A stretch of DNA of 64,000 bases from Lepidodermella squamata (GCA_047495785.1 JBLDXI010000019.1:372001-436000), one strand, 5' to 3'; positions 20,547 through 31,331 are shown, counted from the first letter of the stretch. Program-made: numbers and translations. The notes: generated by a model not told the origin, from the sequence alone.

Positions 20547-20775
20547 AGCATTTTTTTGCTACGCATTTAATATTTTAATTTTTTTGTTTTAATTGTCCAT
20601 TTTAATAATTTTTAATTAGTTTCCCCGTTTTTTCTGATAGTATTACTGCTGAGCAACTTTTAAACGTCTAGCGAACAAAAAATGGCCGGGATACGTGGCG
20701 TTAGTGGAATAATTAAAATGGAAAATTAATAAAAAAATTAAATGCGGAGCAAAAAAATGCTGCTTTATGAGGATT
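20532..20775. repeat. Foldback repeat next to the B2 block
   Basis: 20532-20606 and 20702-20775 are reverse complements ('gaatcctcataaagcagcat' against its complement at the right end) with few mismatches. Arms are about 74 bp and the loop about 95 bp. The left arm overlaps the B box of the tRNA-like sequence, and the right arm ends exactly where the duplicated B block begins. Confidence 0.8.
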
Positions 20776-21127
20776 CCCGCACGAAATCATCATAAATCGC
20801 AATGGAGGTCAAGGTCAGTAAACGCAAAAAACGCCAAAATCGACTACAGCTCACATAACCGCGTCAATGAAACCTTTCTGGAGGATGCAGTCGATTGTCA
20901 ACGCATGAAACATCCTATAGCAGGATCAGGAGGATATTTGACACAGAAAGACGTAAACCAGCAGTACGACATAAAAAGTCCGACTGTAATTGTGAATTCG
21001 CGGATATTTTTCGTGATTTGGAAACACTTGGAAAAGCTTAGCCGCAATGGAGAATTGCATGAATGAAAGATGAATTCATACTTATCCCTTGAAAACTCAT
21101 TTTCCCAAACTTTATAATTTCTACTTA
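20776..21127 (+). repeat. Subgroup B upstream block, copy 2, first part
   Basis: Aligns with 17250-17560 from 'ccgcacgaaatcatcat' onward, then the homology stops. It resumes at about 23150. Confidence 0.6.
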
Positions 21128-21476
21128 GGAATTTTTTGTTTATCAGGACGGAATTTCCGCTTTTGCTCGATCAAAAATGTAACAATTTGAGTATAGTAGG
21201 GCCCACCAGCGGCATTTTCGGCCCTGATCAGCCGCAAAAATCTTGGACTTTCCAACCAGCTGCACTGTGGGTACATTTTCATTCGAAATCGGCCGCAGCA
21301 ACTGTTTCTTCGATAACATTGTATTCTCGATGAGAAAAACACTCGAACCCACCCTGGCAGACAAAGCAGGAGAAATTGTTCAGACTACCTGAACTAAAAT
21401 GCTAGCCAGCTTTCCCGATTTCTTTCATCGATTTCATAGTAACTGCTACCGATCTCGGCACAGGTTGGCACCAGAT
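21128..21476. other. Unassigned spacer inside the B2 block
   Basis: About 350 bp unlike the other B blocks and outside the TIR element that follows. No gene seen. Confidence 0.35.
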
Positions 21477-23045
21477 TACCGTAACGAGTGGTAATTTTGG
21501 ACAAAACGTGTTTTTCGAACATTAAAAATCAGCATTTGCTCCTAAATTTCTGAAATTTTTACCAAAGGTTTTAAAAAATTTGAGAATTTTACCTGACCTT
21601 TGGCTAATTAATATGTGTTCCGGTAACTTTGGGCAATTAGAGGGTAGTTTTGGACACTCATTTGCATATGCAATTTCATTGAAATTTCATTGTGAATTAT
21701 CTGTTTTTCCCGCTTTTTCATTTAATCTTAGGTCAGATTCCGACATAGAGATGATAGAGTGCTCACTCCCCACCAAAACCATACAACGCTATGGGGGCCA
21801 TATGGCAGGGGATTAACTCATTGTCCTGGAGTACAAAACTGAACTAATTACAAATCGATCGATCGCACAAATCGCTGGCGCCAGCGCTTCGATTATCGAT
21901 TACAGAGTCGGGCTCTGGGTCATCGCTAAACTGAGAGACGGCCGATTTTTTGATACTAAATTTAACCAGGTAGCATTTTTAGAAGTGGTCGATAGGCGAC
22001 CGATAAGTCAACGTCCCTTTTCGACCTTTTACCTTTGAGGCGGTCCACACCTGGATCTAAGGTGAAATTGAACGACCTTTTGAAGCCAAGTTATTCATCA
22101 GGTGGGAACGATCATTTTGACACCTGATTTAGATCTGGAACCCCTACATTTTGATCGATACAAATTTTCGAAATTAAATCACCCTTAAAAAGCACTTTTT
22201 TGACTGTTTTCAGCAGTTTTTCACTGAGTAAACACTGTTGCGTAATTATTGAAAAAGAGTTTTTTGCGCAAGGATTAACTTTTAACATCCAATTTTGATG
22301 AGTCATGGTCGTTCACACGCACAAAATAAAGATTTTTGGCTTATAAAATTAGTTTTTAAGGGTTAATTAACTTCGAAAATTTGTATCGATCAAAATATAG
22401 GGGTTCCAGATCTAAATCAGGTGTCAAAATGATCGTTCCCACCTGATGAATAACTTGGCTTCAAAAGGTCGTTCAATTTCACCTTAGATCCAGGTGTCGA
22501 TTTGTAATTAGTTCAGTTTTGTACTCCAGGACAATGAGTTAATCCCCTGCCATATGGCCCCCATAGCGTTGTATGGTTTTGGTGGGGAGTGAGCACTCTA
22601 TCATCTCTATGGTTTCTCGAAAGTTCAATGAAAATGTGTTTTTGCGCAGCAGCATACTTAACCCGTCCAAAAGTGTCCAAAATTACCCCAATTTTCACCT
22701 GTTTTTCAGGTAAATGCCCCGCTAAAACGCGTCGACGGATTGTCATTTTTTCTTCGATTATAGGGAGAGTAAAGATAGGAGAATACTTCATTGAAAACTG
22801 ATCGATTATTAGAAAGATAGAAGGGGGTCCCAAAACGGCACCAAAGTCTCACTGCTTGCAACTTTTTCTGAAATTCGATTTCTGCTCCAATCGTCTTGAT
22901 TTTTATGTCAAATAAAGGCTGAAGAGACGGAGCATTTTATGCGAAAACTCCCATGATTTAAACGTTCAACCCTGAAAAGTTGCAAACCTGCAAAGCCGAA
23001 AGTGTCCAAAGTTACCCTGTCCACAATCACCACACGTTACGGTAC
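21477..23045. mobile_element. Non-autonomous element with 'GTAAnTTTGGACA' ends
   Basis: The left end 'taccgtaacgagtggtaatt' near 21477 pairs with 'accacacgttacggta' near 23030-23045. The word GGTAA(C/T)TTTGGAC also recurs inside (about 21617, 21643, and inverted near 22668 and 23000). It encloses the large foldback 21744-22611. No transposase. Target duplication not resolved. Confidence 0.55.
21744..22611. repeat. Large foldback with an interrupted left arm
   Basis: The right arm (about 22366-22611) is continuous. Its left partner is split into 21744-21860 and 22048-22176 by about 185 bp of unrelated sequence, so something inserted in one arm after the foldback formed. Paired words include 'catagagatgatagagtg', 'ggggattaactcattgtcct' and 'aaggtgaaattgaacgacc'. 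The overlapping open frames are palindrome artefacts. Confidence 0.85.
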
Positions 23046-23149
23046 TGATTTTCAGCTTAAGCGTCGCAAATTTTACTACACAAAGCGGGTAGCTTGGCCG
23101 CGTAGCTACTAATCCTGACTGAAAGATGGCTCATCAGTCAACTTGGCAC

Positions 23150-23852
23150 CACGTTTTTCGATTTAGGGTTTAGTGAACATTTTATTTGTGAAAACTGGCC
23201 GGATTTCTCCATAGAATTGATTGCGAGAGAAGAATCGTTTCAATCGACATCGTTTAGCCTTATTTCCTGCGAGACCTGACACCCCATTTCTTGTTTTGAT
23301 TTAATTCTCAAACTGACAAAACAGTAGCCTAGCTGAGGAATTTGATAAAACCGGATGGATTCATAGTCGATAAACTAGCTCAATTGAAATTTTCAGCGAA
23401 ATCAGCAGATATCAAGAGTCTTAGCATAGCGTTAGGGTGACGATTTTCCGACTAGTTCCTTCATTTGCCTGAATATTCGATTGTTTTGCTTGGCTCCTAA
23501 CAAAATATGCACGTGAAAGGGCTTTAAAAGATCCACAACACTTTTTCATGCTTTTCATGCGGACGGTCTCACTCGTCATAAAAACAACCCACAACCCACG
23601 TTAACGGCAGTCAAACATTATATCATTTTAATGCGTGAGCATTGTCGTGTAAGGCTGAAAACTCACCAATGAGTATAGCCGGGTAGCTTTAGCATCCGGA
23701 AATACCTTCCTATCCCGGCTAGAGTCCATTAAAGAGGACGAAACGCGAGAATTATTTATTAATTTTATCCTCCTCATAGTGAAGTTCCATCAAGAATCAA
23801 GATCTAAAGCGTATAGTGAACTGTCACATGTTGTTTCCAACTATTTAGGAAA
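23150..23852 (+). repeat. Subgroup B upstream block, copy 2, second part
   Basis: Aligns with 17700-18414 ('cgattgttttgcttggct', 'gacggtctcactcgtca', 'agcatccgga', then 'ctatttaggaaaATG'). Probably contains the promoter of B2. Confidence 0.6.
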
Positions 23853-24521
23853 ATGGTTACAGCCTTGAATGAAAACTCAAACGAAGGATCAACTACAACT
23901 GATCCCCCGCCGTCATACAACCAAGCAGTTCCGCATGGTGAACATGGAGCTGGGTTAGCAATTGAAGGATCAAATACGACTGATCCCCCACCGTCATACG
24001 ATCAAGCACACAATAAAAATGTGTCCCAGCCGGCGACGGTGATGAACGTTACAGTTGTTGAGGTTGTGACCGTCCGACCGCAGCCTATTTTCCTCATGGC
24101 GCCACGAGTTTCATTCGATGAATCCACCAATCGCCTAAGGAGAGCAGCAGGTTGTATGGCTTGTTTTGCTATATTTTTTGGTCTTTTGCCGCTGTCGATA
24201 CCTGCTTTGATATGCTACAACCGAACGAGCCGAAGTGTTGAAGCTAATAGCAAAAAAGCGAAGGATAGCTACATATGCTCGATAGTAACATCATCTATAT
24301 CAATTGCCCTTGGCATTTTAATCACTGCGATTATTGTATGGTGGAGAGTGACCTATTCGTTTTCATCATCGTCCATTCCTCCGCCTAATTATCAAGCTAC
24401 TTTTCTCACATATTTCCCAGATCCAGATCTAGATCTGGTGGATCCAAGCACCACAACCCAACCGACGAATCCCTGGCCTAGAGAATTTGACAAAGCTGAA
24501 TTTTTGAATTCAGGTTTATAG
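23853..24521 (+). CDS. Two-TM PPxY protein B2
   Basis: 222 residues, single exon, ATG 23853. Two good N-terminal motifs, PPPSYNQAVPHGE and PPPSYDQAHNK. Signature 'MAPRVSFDESTNRLRRAAG' at about residues 84-102, membrane segments at about 103-128 and 147-172 (YICSIVTSSISIALGI). The tail is rich in Pro, Asp and Thr and carries no His/Glu block, unlike B1 and B3. Intact frame. WW-domain partner binding is inferred from the motifs. Confidence 0.75.
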   Translation: MVTALNENSNEGSTTTDPPPSYNQAVPHGEHGAGLAIEGSNTTDPPPSYDQAHNKNVSQPATVMNVTVVEVVTVRPQPIFLMAPRVSFDESTNRLRRAAGCMACFAIFFGLLPLSIPALICYNRTSRSVEANSKKAKDSYICSIVTSSISIALGILITAIIVWWRVTYSFSSSSIPPPNYQATFLTYFPDPDLDLVDPSTTTQPTNPWPREFDKAEFLNSGL

Positions 24522-24999
24522 AACAGCCTGAAAATCTTGAATTTCCCGCCCAAGCACTCTGTATCGAATATTTTCTTTGACTGATTTTCCTTTGTCCATG
24601 ATGAAGTCTCCAATGTGCAAACATCCGCCCTCTGCAGGCACCCTTTTCTTGAACAATTAAGCGTTTTTTTTTAAGTGAAATATTAAAGAATTCGGACTGA
24701 ATTCGGATTGAATAAACTAGATTTCGGATTTCGGATTGAGAAAAAGAGCAAACAAAAATTATTCATTTTAAAGGAAACTCATATGCGTAGACGATTTTTT
24801 ATTCGTATATTGACTTTGGTTCCTCCTAAAATTCTCGGTTTGACGTATCTTCAAGATCATATATAATTGAATATTAAATTAAATATTGCCTCCACTGCGT
24901 CAACCTGGAGGTCGCTTGAGGGGCTTTATTCATTCGCAACTGTAGGTACAAGAAAAATTGCAGAATAGGCAGTTTTCATAGACGCTTTAAAAATAACTG
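24522..24999. other. 3' flank of B2
   Basis: The first 80 bp match the 3' flanks of B1 (19105) and B3 (55775, inverted). The rest is AT-rich with no gene. Confidence 0.4.
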
Positions 25000-25262
25000 T
25001 CAGATGCTCTTGTTTAGCGCACTTGGTTGTGTCATAGCCGTTATTTTCACAATTCTTCGCGAGTTTCAGGTGTTGATCTTCAAATTCTCAGCCAAGATTC
25101 AGCTACATCGTATCCATTATCGCGTCACTGCTGTGTATCGCCGCTTCTATTGCTCTGGTTATAATCCTTAGAATGCTACGATTCCTCAATCCTATCGATT
25201 ATCGATCAGCATACTATACTACGGATGACTACGGAGAATTGTCCTGCACGATTTTACTGTGA
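25000..25262 (+). pseudogene. Remnant of a subgroup C gene
   Basis: 'LFSALGCVIAVIF' in one frame and 'SYIVSIIASLLCIAASIALV' in another match the two membrane segments of the genes at 26123 and 28528 in order. A frameshift lies between them, near 25060-25090. The N-terminal half is absent. Confidence 0.7.
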
Positions 25263-25919
25263 GAATTGTTACTGTCGAAGAGCCGAACAAGTCTGATGCC
25301 TAAAACCTGAAATACGCGATGTAAATCGTGGTGGGCCGATGGAAAAGTTCTTTTTACAAATTTCAGCCTTCAATCAATTTAGGCGTAAATAGGCCGTTTT
25401 AAGAGGCTTCACCTTGCCCTTGAATAGACCTGGACCCGCCCGTCTGGGCCTTTTAATTGTTTCTCGTTTTGCAGCAGTCAGAAATAGGCGATACATAGGG
25501 TCAAGCCAGTGAATGTATCCGAATCTCATCTATTAAGTATAACCAATTTCGGCCTAAATAGTCGGATTCTGACGTCGTTAAGTGCTAAATGCCTGCATCG
25601 ACGCAAGCCATTTCTTATTGAGATGCCTGAAATTGCCGTATTGGTGGTCATAACACGTCCCGCCGCTGAACTGAATTCTATTTTTAGACGTGATTATTAT
25701 AATTATCTATGTTTGGGAAAGCGTTAAGGGTTCGATTCAACGTGCCGCCATCACTATTTTCGACGACCCATCCCAGCAAAACAATTTACATACGGGAAAA
25801 AAGAAATCAGTTAGTGAGCTGATGGGTGTATGCGATATGCGATTCCCTTTGTGCGAATGTTTTCCTCGTTTGCATATGAGAGAAAAAAGTAACGCGTTTG
25901 TGCGAAGAAGTTTATTTTA
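25263..25919. other. Spacer without a clear gene
   Basis: Open frames here are short and have no recognisable features. An isolated B-box-like 'ggttcgattc' near 25729 has no tRNA around it. Confidence 0.35.
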
Positions 25920-26122
25920 GCCATCTTGCCACCACGTATATTGCCGCAAATTTCTGTTACAGCACGCATTGATTCACTGTTATTCTCACCAAAAAAACAT
26001 GTTTAATGACAAAGAAATTAAAAAAAGCCTAAGTGGCGATGTTTGCCGCGCTGCCAACGATAATACCCACGTATGAATTGTAATATAAGGATATCAAAAA
26101 GGTTGTTTTTCACATTATCTGA
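25920..26122 (+). promoter_or_regulatory. Subgroup C promoter module, copy 1
   Basis: About 200 bp conserved with 28370-28527 and, inverted, with 54321-54530. Ordered words are 'catgtttaatgacaaa', 'aaaaaaagcc', 'gtggc', 'cacgtatgaa', the TATA-like 'aatataaggatat' (about 26080-26093), and 'ggttgtttttcac'. The ATG follows about 30 bp after the TATA-like word, so the 5' UTR would be very short. Confidence 0.65.
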
Positions 26123-26731
26123 ATGGATGAAATGGAGAGAAGCCCTTCAGTGAAGCCGGAAAGCTCTCCCCCGCCCTATCCCAGCCAAACATCCACTAAT
26201 CAGACGCTGGGTCGAGATTCCTCTTCCAACCAACAGGCTGCAATCAATGCGGGGGCTCCGACGACCAATAACATTCCCATTACGTATTCTCATGAACTTC
26301 AGCGATACGCGCAACAATCGACGCAAGATAATAGATGGATAGGATCCGACTCGAGACCAACTTTCAGTGTGCAGAGAACGTTGACGACTGATCCAACGAT
26401 GCGGCAAGTTATCATGATGCCCGCGTCACAGTTTGCCGTTGAACATCCGGATACTAAGGCTAACAATGGCTTAAAGATCGCTGCAATAATCTTGGCTTGC
26501 ATTGCAGTATCAATGGCGGTGCTCTTGCTCACTTCACTCGGATGTGTGCTAGCCGTTATCTGCGCGTTTCTGCCAAGTTTTGGATGTTGTTCATCAAAAT
26601 CTCTCTCAAAATGCAGCTTCATCATATCTATTATCATTTCACTAGTTTGTATTGCTGCTACAATCGCTCTGATTGTAACAGCTTTTAAAACTACAACAAT
26701 TCCCCAGCCATATCAAGAATATTACGGATGA
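26123..26731 (+). CDS. Two-TM PPxY protein C1
   Basis: 202 residues, single exon, ATG 26123. N-terminal SSPPPYPSQTSTNQ contains a PPPY motif, followed by a long polar Gln/Ser/Thr-rich region. The juxtamembrane block is 'MMPASQFAVEHPDTKANNGL', different from the A and B signature. Membrane segments lie at about residues 118-150 and 160-188 with cysteines at the membrane edge (CCSSKSLSKC). The short tail ends in Tyr-Tyr-Gly like A2. Member of the same layout, diverged. Its upstream module is shared with C2 and with an orphan copy at 54.4 kb. Confidence 0.7.
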   Translation: MDEMERSPSVKPESSPPPYPSQTSTNQTLGRDSSSNQQAAINAGAPTTNNIPITYSHELQRYAQQSTQDNRWIGSDSRPTFSVQRTLTTDPTMRQVIMMPASQFAVEHPDTKANNGLKIAAIILACIAVSMAVLLLTSLGCVLAVICAFLPSFGCCSSKSLSKCSFIISIIISLVCIAATIALIVTAFKTTTIPQPYQEYYG

Positions 26732-28369
26732 GCGAATCCTGCTAGAGCTCTATTGGACGTTTCAGCTCTACTTAACTTCAACTTCAAATCTCTCAATGGA
26801 AATCATTCTAACCCTCTTATACGAATAATTCCTGACCCAGGCAACTTATAATTCAAACTTATAAACTTGAATACATTTTAGAACATAATCGAATCTCTTT
26901 GATGAAAACCCGTTTGATTTGTAGAGTAAACTGCGAGTTTGTATGAGAGAAGCAAAACAAAAAATTATTTATGATATATTGACGTTTCAGAACTGACAAT
27001 TATGGCTATAACATAAATTGCAATAAATGAAATAGCAAGTCTGATGCCGAAATCAGCTTCTGCTACCACATTCTGCTGATACAACCCTCCAAACAGTATA
27101 TTCCTCAACCTTAACCTCAAATATCCGATTAAAAGTTAAGCTTCAGGAATGATTTGGAGACTTTTTTACAGTTAAAAATATATAGGTACGGACATTTTTT
27201 CTCTGCCTATTAAAATGAGAATGATTTTATTGTTTCACTTCCCAGCGACTGAGCGTCTATACACTTTCGGGTTTTGAGGAAGGCGAAGGCAAGGCAAACC
27301 ACTAGAATTTCAGTCACCCGCCCCCACGTCCGAGAGTATATTGCTTTTGTTTACAATTCAAAATCTTCCGAAGTCGCCATTCGTCTCGATCTAGTGCAGG
27401 TGTTTCGGTCAATGTCCAGTCAACAGTTATTTCGATAATTTCGGTTATATTACTACCATCATTAAGAGGTCTTCTGTCAATATGAACGCCTTCATTTAAA
27501 GCATGCAGACCCTTGACCCTTCTGACGACAAATTCCCTAATCAAGAGTTTTCAGTAACAATAAAGCTGAATGGGTTTGCGAGCATCGAATCCCTTGGACT
27601 ATACAGTAACAGTGTGCCGACAATAGAGATAAATGACACGAAGTAACTTCCTGCATCTCCACCAAGTCAGCCGCGTTCCTGGTCGCTGGAAAAAGCCTGA
27701 TCACCAATGGATAAATTATATTAATACAGGCGGACATCAAAATGAATTCGGAATTTTCGAGGAGCCGAACATGTATGCTGCCAACATAGATCTCTATAGT
27801 TTTAAATTTAAATTTATATTATCGATGGCAATTTAATTTTTAATAAATAAAAAATTTGCTATCGAAAGTAACTATTATGCACACTTATGCTAAACACGTC
27901 ACGTGATTTTTTACGCAAACCCGGGTAACGGGAGCTTCGAAGCCGCTGCGTCCTGATACGTCTCATGATCTAATGCGATGCCGATCTCAGTGTTCAGCTG
28001 CCACGTCTGTACTTTACATGGTACTAGGGGGACTACTTTTTCAACGGTGTTCATGATCGTTTTAAGTATTGCGTGTCGTCAAGCACACATCAGTTCCGAA
28101 CTAGCCCAACTATTATTTCTTGAACACCCTGCATATCGTTTAGCGTCGTTGAATAACTCCGATTTAGGCTTGTTTACATTCGTTGTGGCGAGACGCCTTT
28201 TGTTTTTACTTCTTTATTGACGTCAAACGTCAGTTAAAGGAAGTTTAGAAAGCAGGGAACCAACACGTGATAGGTTACTTCAGCCGTCTTGTATAGGGCA
28301 ACCACGAAATTTTTCCGTAAAGTTTCTGATGCTGCAAGCACGGATTCATTGTGCCCCCCCCCCCCCCCC
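26732..28369. other. 1.6-kb spacer
   Basis: No gene I can support. Open frames at 27314-27544 (-) and 27978-28220 (+) lack motifs. A C homopolymer of about 18 bp sits near 28354-28371, just before the C2 promoter module. Confidence 0.35.
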
Positions 28370-28527
28370 CCAAATAAAACATGTTTAATGAAAAACCATT
28401 AAAAAAGCCCAGTGGCAAATTCTGTTCCTGCGCTGTTCCCACGTATGAACTTCGAATATGAATCATCAGTCGACTCATATAAGGAGATGAAAACATTTTT
28501 TCACATTATCAATTATCAGAAGACAAA
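28370..28527 (+). promoter_or_regulatory. Subgroup C promoter module, copy 2
   Basis: Same ordered words as at 25920: 'catgtttaatgaaaaacc', 'aaaaaagccc', 'gtggc', 'cacgtatgaac', the TATA-like 'catataaggagatg' (about 28477-28490), then 'ttcacattatc'. Confidence 0.6.
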
Positions 28528-29340
28528 ATGCCTAAAGTGAAGAGAAGGTCTTCCCGCTCTTCAGCGAATAAAAGCATTTCCCCGCGGCATCGAACGCGGC
28601 ATCGAACTGAACAGACGCTGGGTCTTCAAATTTTTAACAAACACGCTGCGATCGATTCGAAGGCGCCGCCGACTTTTACCATTCCGGTTTCGTATTCTCA
28701 TGAACGTCCACGATACTCGCGACCAACGAAGTCTGGTACGAGGAAAGGATCCAAGCCGACAGAAACTTTCACTACGCAGACAACGTTGACGACTGATCCA
28801 TCGTTACCGCAAGATTTTACGATGCCCGAATTAGAAGAAGATTCTGTCGAATTGCGGGATAATTCACCCTGCAAAGGCTTACGGATGGCTGCAAGAATCC
28901 TGGCTTACATTTCTGTATTTATGGGGCTGTTCTTGTTCACTTCAATCGGTAATGTCATAGCCGTTTATCTCGCATTTCAGAGACCCCGAAATATATCCAA
29001 ATGCTGGCTACGACTGGCCTACATCACATCCATTATCGTGTCACTAATCAATATCGCCGCTTCAATCAATCTGATTGTTGTGTTTGTCCGGCTATTAAAA
29101 GCAGTAATCAGTTTACTACATGCGTGCACCGAACTAGTTCAGATGGCTAACGACTTGAAAGCGTTACAAGCGTTCGTGTCATTCGAATTGCCGGATTTAC
29201 TTAATGATAATAGTTTACTGTTTGATTCGTTAAGAAATCAATCCTCATGGTTACTGAATATTACGAATCGAACATACACACTGAATGGCAAGGCAAAAAT
29301 GTTTAACAGCAGCTTTAATAATAGCAGCAATTTTATTTGA
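28528..29340 (+). CDS. Two-TM protein C2 with a long glycosylation-rich tail
   Basis: 270 residues, single exon, ATG 28528. The very basic N-terminus (KVKRRSSRSSANKSISPRH) has lost the PPxY motif. The middle keeps C1-like words ('TLTTDPSLPQDF'). Membrane segments at about residues 126-150 and 165-190. Unlike all other copies, about 80 residues follow the second segment, with six N-x-S/T sites (NQS, NIT, NRT, and three in the last 12 residues), suggesting an extracellular or lumenal C-terminus. Function unknown. Confidence 0.65.
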   Translation: MPKVKRRSSRSSANKSISPRHRTRHRTEQTLGLQIFNKHAAIDSKAPPTFTIPVSYSHERPRYSRPTKSGTRKGSKPTETFTTQTTLTTDPSLPQDFTMPELEEDSVELRDNSPCKGLRMAARILAYISVFMGLFLFTSIGNVIAVYLAFQRPRNISKCWLRLAYITSIIVSLINIAASINLIVVFVRLLKAVISLLHACTELVQMANDLKALQAFVSFELPDLLNDNSLLFDSLRNQSSWLLNITNRTYTLNGKAKMFNSSFNNSSNFI

Positions 29341-29381
29341 AATATACCATTCGCTCTAAAAATATAGTGTTAGTACCCATG

Positions 29382-29578
29382 CTTGGGCAATATTTTACGA
29401 TATAGCACGAGTGTTTCATTCATATCTCGATTCTCGTGCTAGGAATCTCAGATATAAATGAAACACTCGTACTAGGTATATCATACAAATATACGATTTC
29501 CATCACGTCGTTTGACTGAAGTAAATTTATTGCCTGTTCAGTGCTTATGTTGATATATTTGTATGATATATTGCCCGA
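29382..29578. repeat. Foldback element with nested hairpins
   Basis: The outer arms 'cttgggcaatat' (29382) and 'atattgcccgag' (to 29578) pair. Inside are 'cgagtgtttcatt' with 'aatgaaacactcg' and 'tatcatacaaatata' with 'tatatttgtatgata'. A further pair, 'tctatatctgaac/gttcagatataga', lies just outside at about 29589 and 29641. Confidence 0.75.
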
Positions 29579-29960
29579 GTAAAGAGTCTATATCTGAACG
29601 GAGCCGAAGGCGAGTTGAGATGAGTTAATCAAGTACGGCGAGTTCAGATATAGACGATTTACGAATGCTGTATCAAAAAAAGCACATCTACGAACACTTT
29701 ATTTTTAAAACGAATGCTATATTTAATACTTCTAAACTGATACTTTTTCTATAATTGCTGATGCGGTGCTTGCAAGAAATCATTAAATTTATATTCATAA
29801 ATTTCTCGAATCATATATATCTGAGAGCGTTATTCTTTGCCCGTTGCCCGTTTCATCATTAATTTCTAGCTCAGCGCCCGAGCCAGCAATAGCCCGTGTC
29901 GCCTTCCACTGTTGTATAGCTAATAAATTGTTTATCTCATATTATCACGCCCGAAAGGAC
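29579..29960. other. Spacer before the D gene
   Basis: AT-rich; holds the extra hairpin noted at 29589-29653 and nothing else I recognise. Confidence 0.35.
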
Positions 29961-29968
29961 TATAAAAG
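29961..29968 (+). promoter_or_regulatory. TATA box, probable promoter of gene D
   Basis: 'tataaaag' with a 'cagtt' initiator-like site about 33 bp downstream. A transcript from here would need the intron 30155-30673 ('acag|gtatgt' to 'cctgtcag|ctctc') to bring the 5' UTR to the D start codon. Both sites fit. This is a model, not shown. Confidence 0.45.
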
Positions 29969-30689
29969 CGAAGAAAAATAATGATAAATCATTCAGTTGA
30001 TCTGCTTGAATAACTCGCCTTTTTTATTTGACATTCAGTCTGATTGCGACTATCAGTTAATCCCCGAACCAGGTCAGGGCATACAACCTTCACTTTATTG
30101 CCGCCGAGACCTGTCGATCACGACTGATCGTATGGCCCGGAATAGATGAAACAGGTATGTTTGTGTGCTAGTGCGCGCAAATATGGAAGTTTTGGTCATA
30201 TAGTTTTGAAACGCACTGTAGAACCAGTGATGGCCATCAAAATCTATTCAGAAATGACTAGGAGCCAAACTCCAAGAGGAGCCAAAAGCTTCAGCTGGCA
30301 CAACCATCCAAACCGTAGTAATATTTCTCAACCTCAAAGAATAATTTGGATTCTTTATTACAGAATTTTTGGCGAAAGCACAAAAAATACATATCGCAGC
30401 CAGGATGATGATTCATGACGACCAGCGCATTAATTCAAAAAATGCCAACCTGCGTGGAGTGCGTAAAAAATACGCAAAAAACTGTCGCTCAAGTTATAAC
30501 TCTACTATACGACAAGTAGGCATGAACCTGCCAACATTTTATACTAAACATAAAACTACTCTTATGCTATTTTATAGCGTGCTGCTAAGACATAATATGA
30601 GCCAGCAGAACACACACATACATATGTGTTTCATTGTGTTTGACTAAGGATTTCTCGTTTTTTCACCTGTCAGCTCTCAACTGAGCAGA

Positions 30690-31331
30690 ATGTCTCAGCA
30701 GCCACAGCAGCAGCAAGAGACGAATCCTTCACGAGCTTCCCCTCCCGAAAATGCCCCACCAGGATACCAACAAGCAGTCTCAACGCAACCTTTGCAGCCC
30801 GGCTATGCCCCGAAATATGGCCAACTACCGCCTGTAAACTACAACCAGGTTGCACCTCCGATGTATCAGGATGGTAATACCGCCTATTACCAGCAGCAGC
30901 CAATTGTAGCTCAGCCTTATGCATACGATCCGAATGGCCAGGGCGTCAACCATGTTGTCATCTACCAGCCGGGTACTGCTATGCCCACCCAGGTAATTTA
31001 CGCGGCGAGACCCTCTTTCGACGAACCAACAGACCGGATGCGAAGGGCTGCAGTCGGAATGGCTATCACTGCAATGTGTTGCGGATTCTGGATCTTGTCG
31101 ATTCCTGCTCTAATCTGCGCTTTAGTGCCAAGTTGTGGGACTCACCCGTCGAGTAGACGGTCGCGCGGTTGCTACATCGCTTCAATTGTCTTCTCGGTCT
31201 TGGCCATTATTGGAACAACAATTGCTATCATCCTGATCATTGTTTATCGAAGGAACTACTACACCTACTACTCGAATTCGGCTTACTCAAGAGTCGATTC
31301 CCCGAGTGGTAGCGTATATTTTCAAGGTTGA
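30690..31331 (+). CDS. Two-TM proline/tyrosine-rich protein D
   Basis: 213 residues, ATG 30690. The N-terminus of about 100 residues is Pro/Gln/Tyr-rich with PPGY, PPVNY and PPMY motifs, then 'ARPSFDEPTDRMRRAA'. The first membrane segment (about 113-138) includes 'MCCGFWILSIPALIC', the closest match in the window to a CD225 segment. The polar loop is 'SSRRSRGCY', the second segment about 158-182, and the tail Tyr/Ser-rich. It is the least degenerate member and the best query for naming the family. A 5' UTR intron is likely (see 29961). Converges with the receptor gene at 31496. Confidence 0.75.
   Translation: MSQQPQQQQETNPSRASPPENAPPGYQQAVSTQPLQPGYAPKYGQLPPVNYNQVAPPMYQDGNTAYYQQQPIVAQPYAYDPNGQGVNHVVIYQPGTAMPTQVIYAARPSFDEPTDRMRRAAVGMAITAMCCGFWILSIPALICALVPSCGTHPSSRRSRGCYIASIVFSVLAIIGTTIAIILIIVYRRNYYTYYSNSAYSRVDSPSGSVYFQG

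Noticed and set aside
25720-25745. tRNA B box
   Set aside because: Isolated 'ggttcgattc' with no A box or arms around it.
27314-27544. Retroelement protein fragment
   Set aside because: The minus-strand frame faintly recalls a retroelement C-terminus, but no motif or neighbouring gag/pol sequence supports it.
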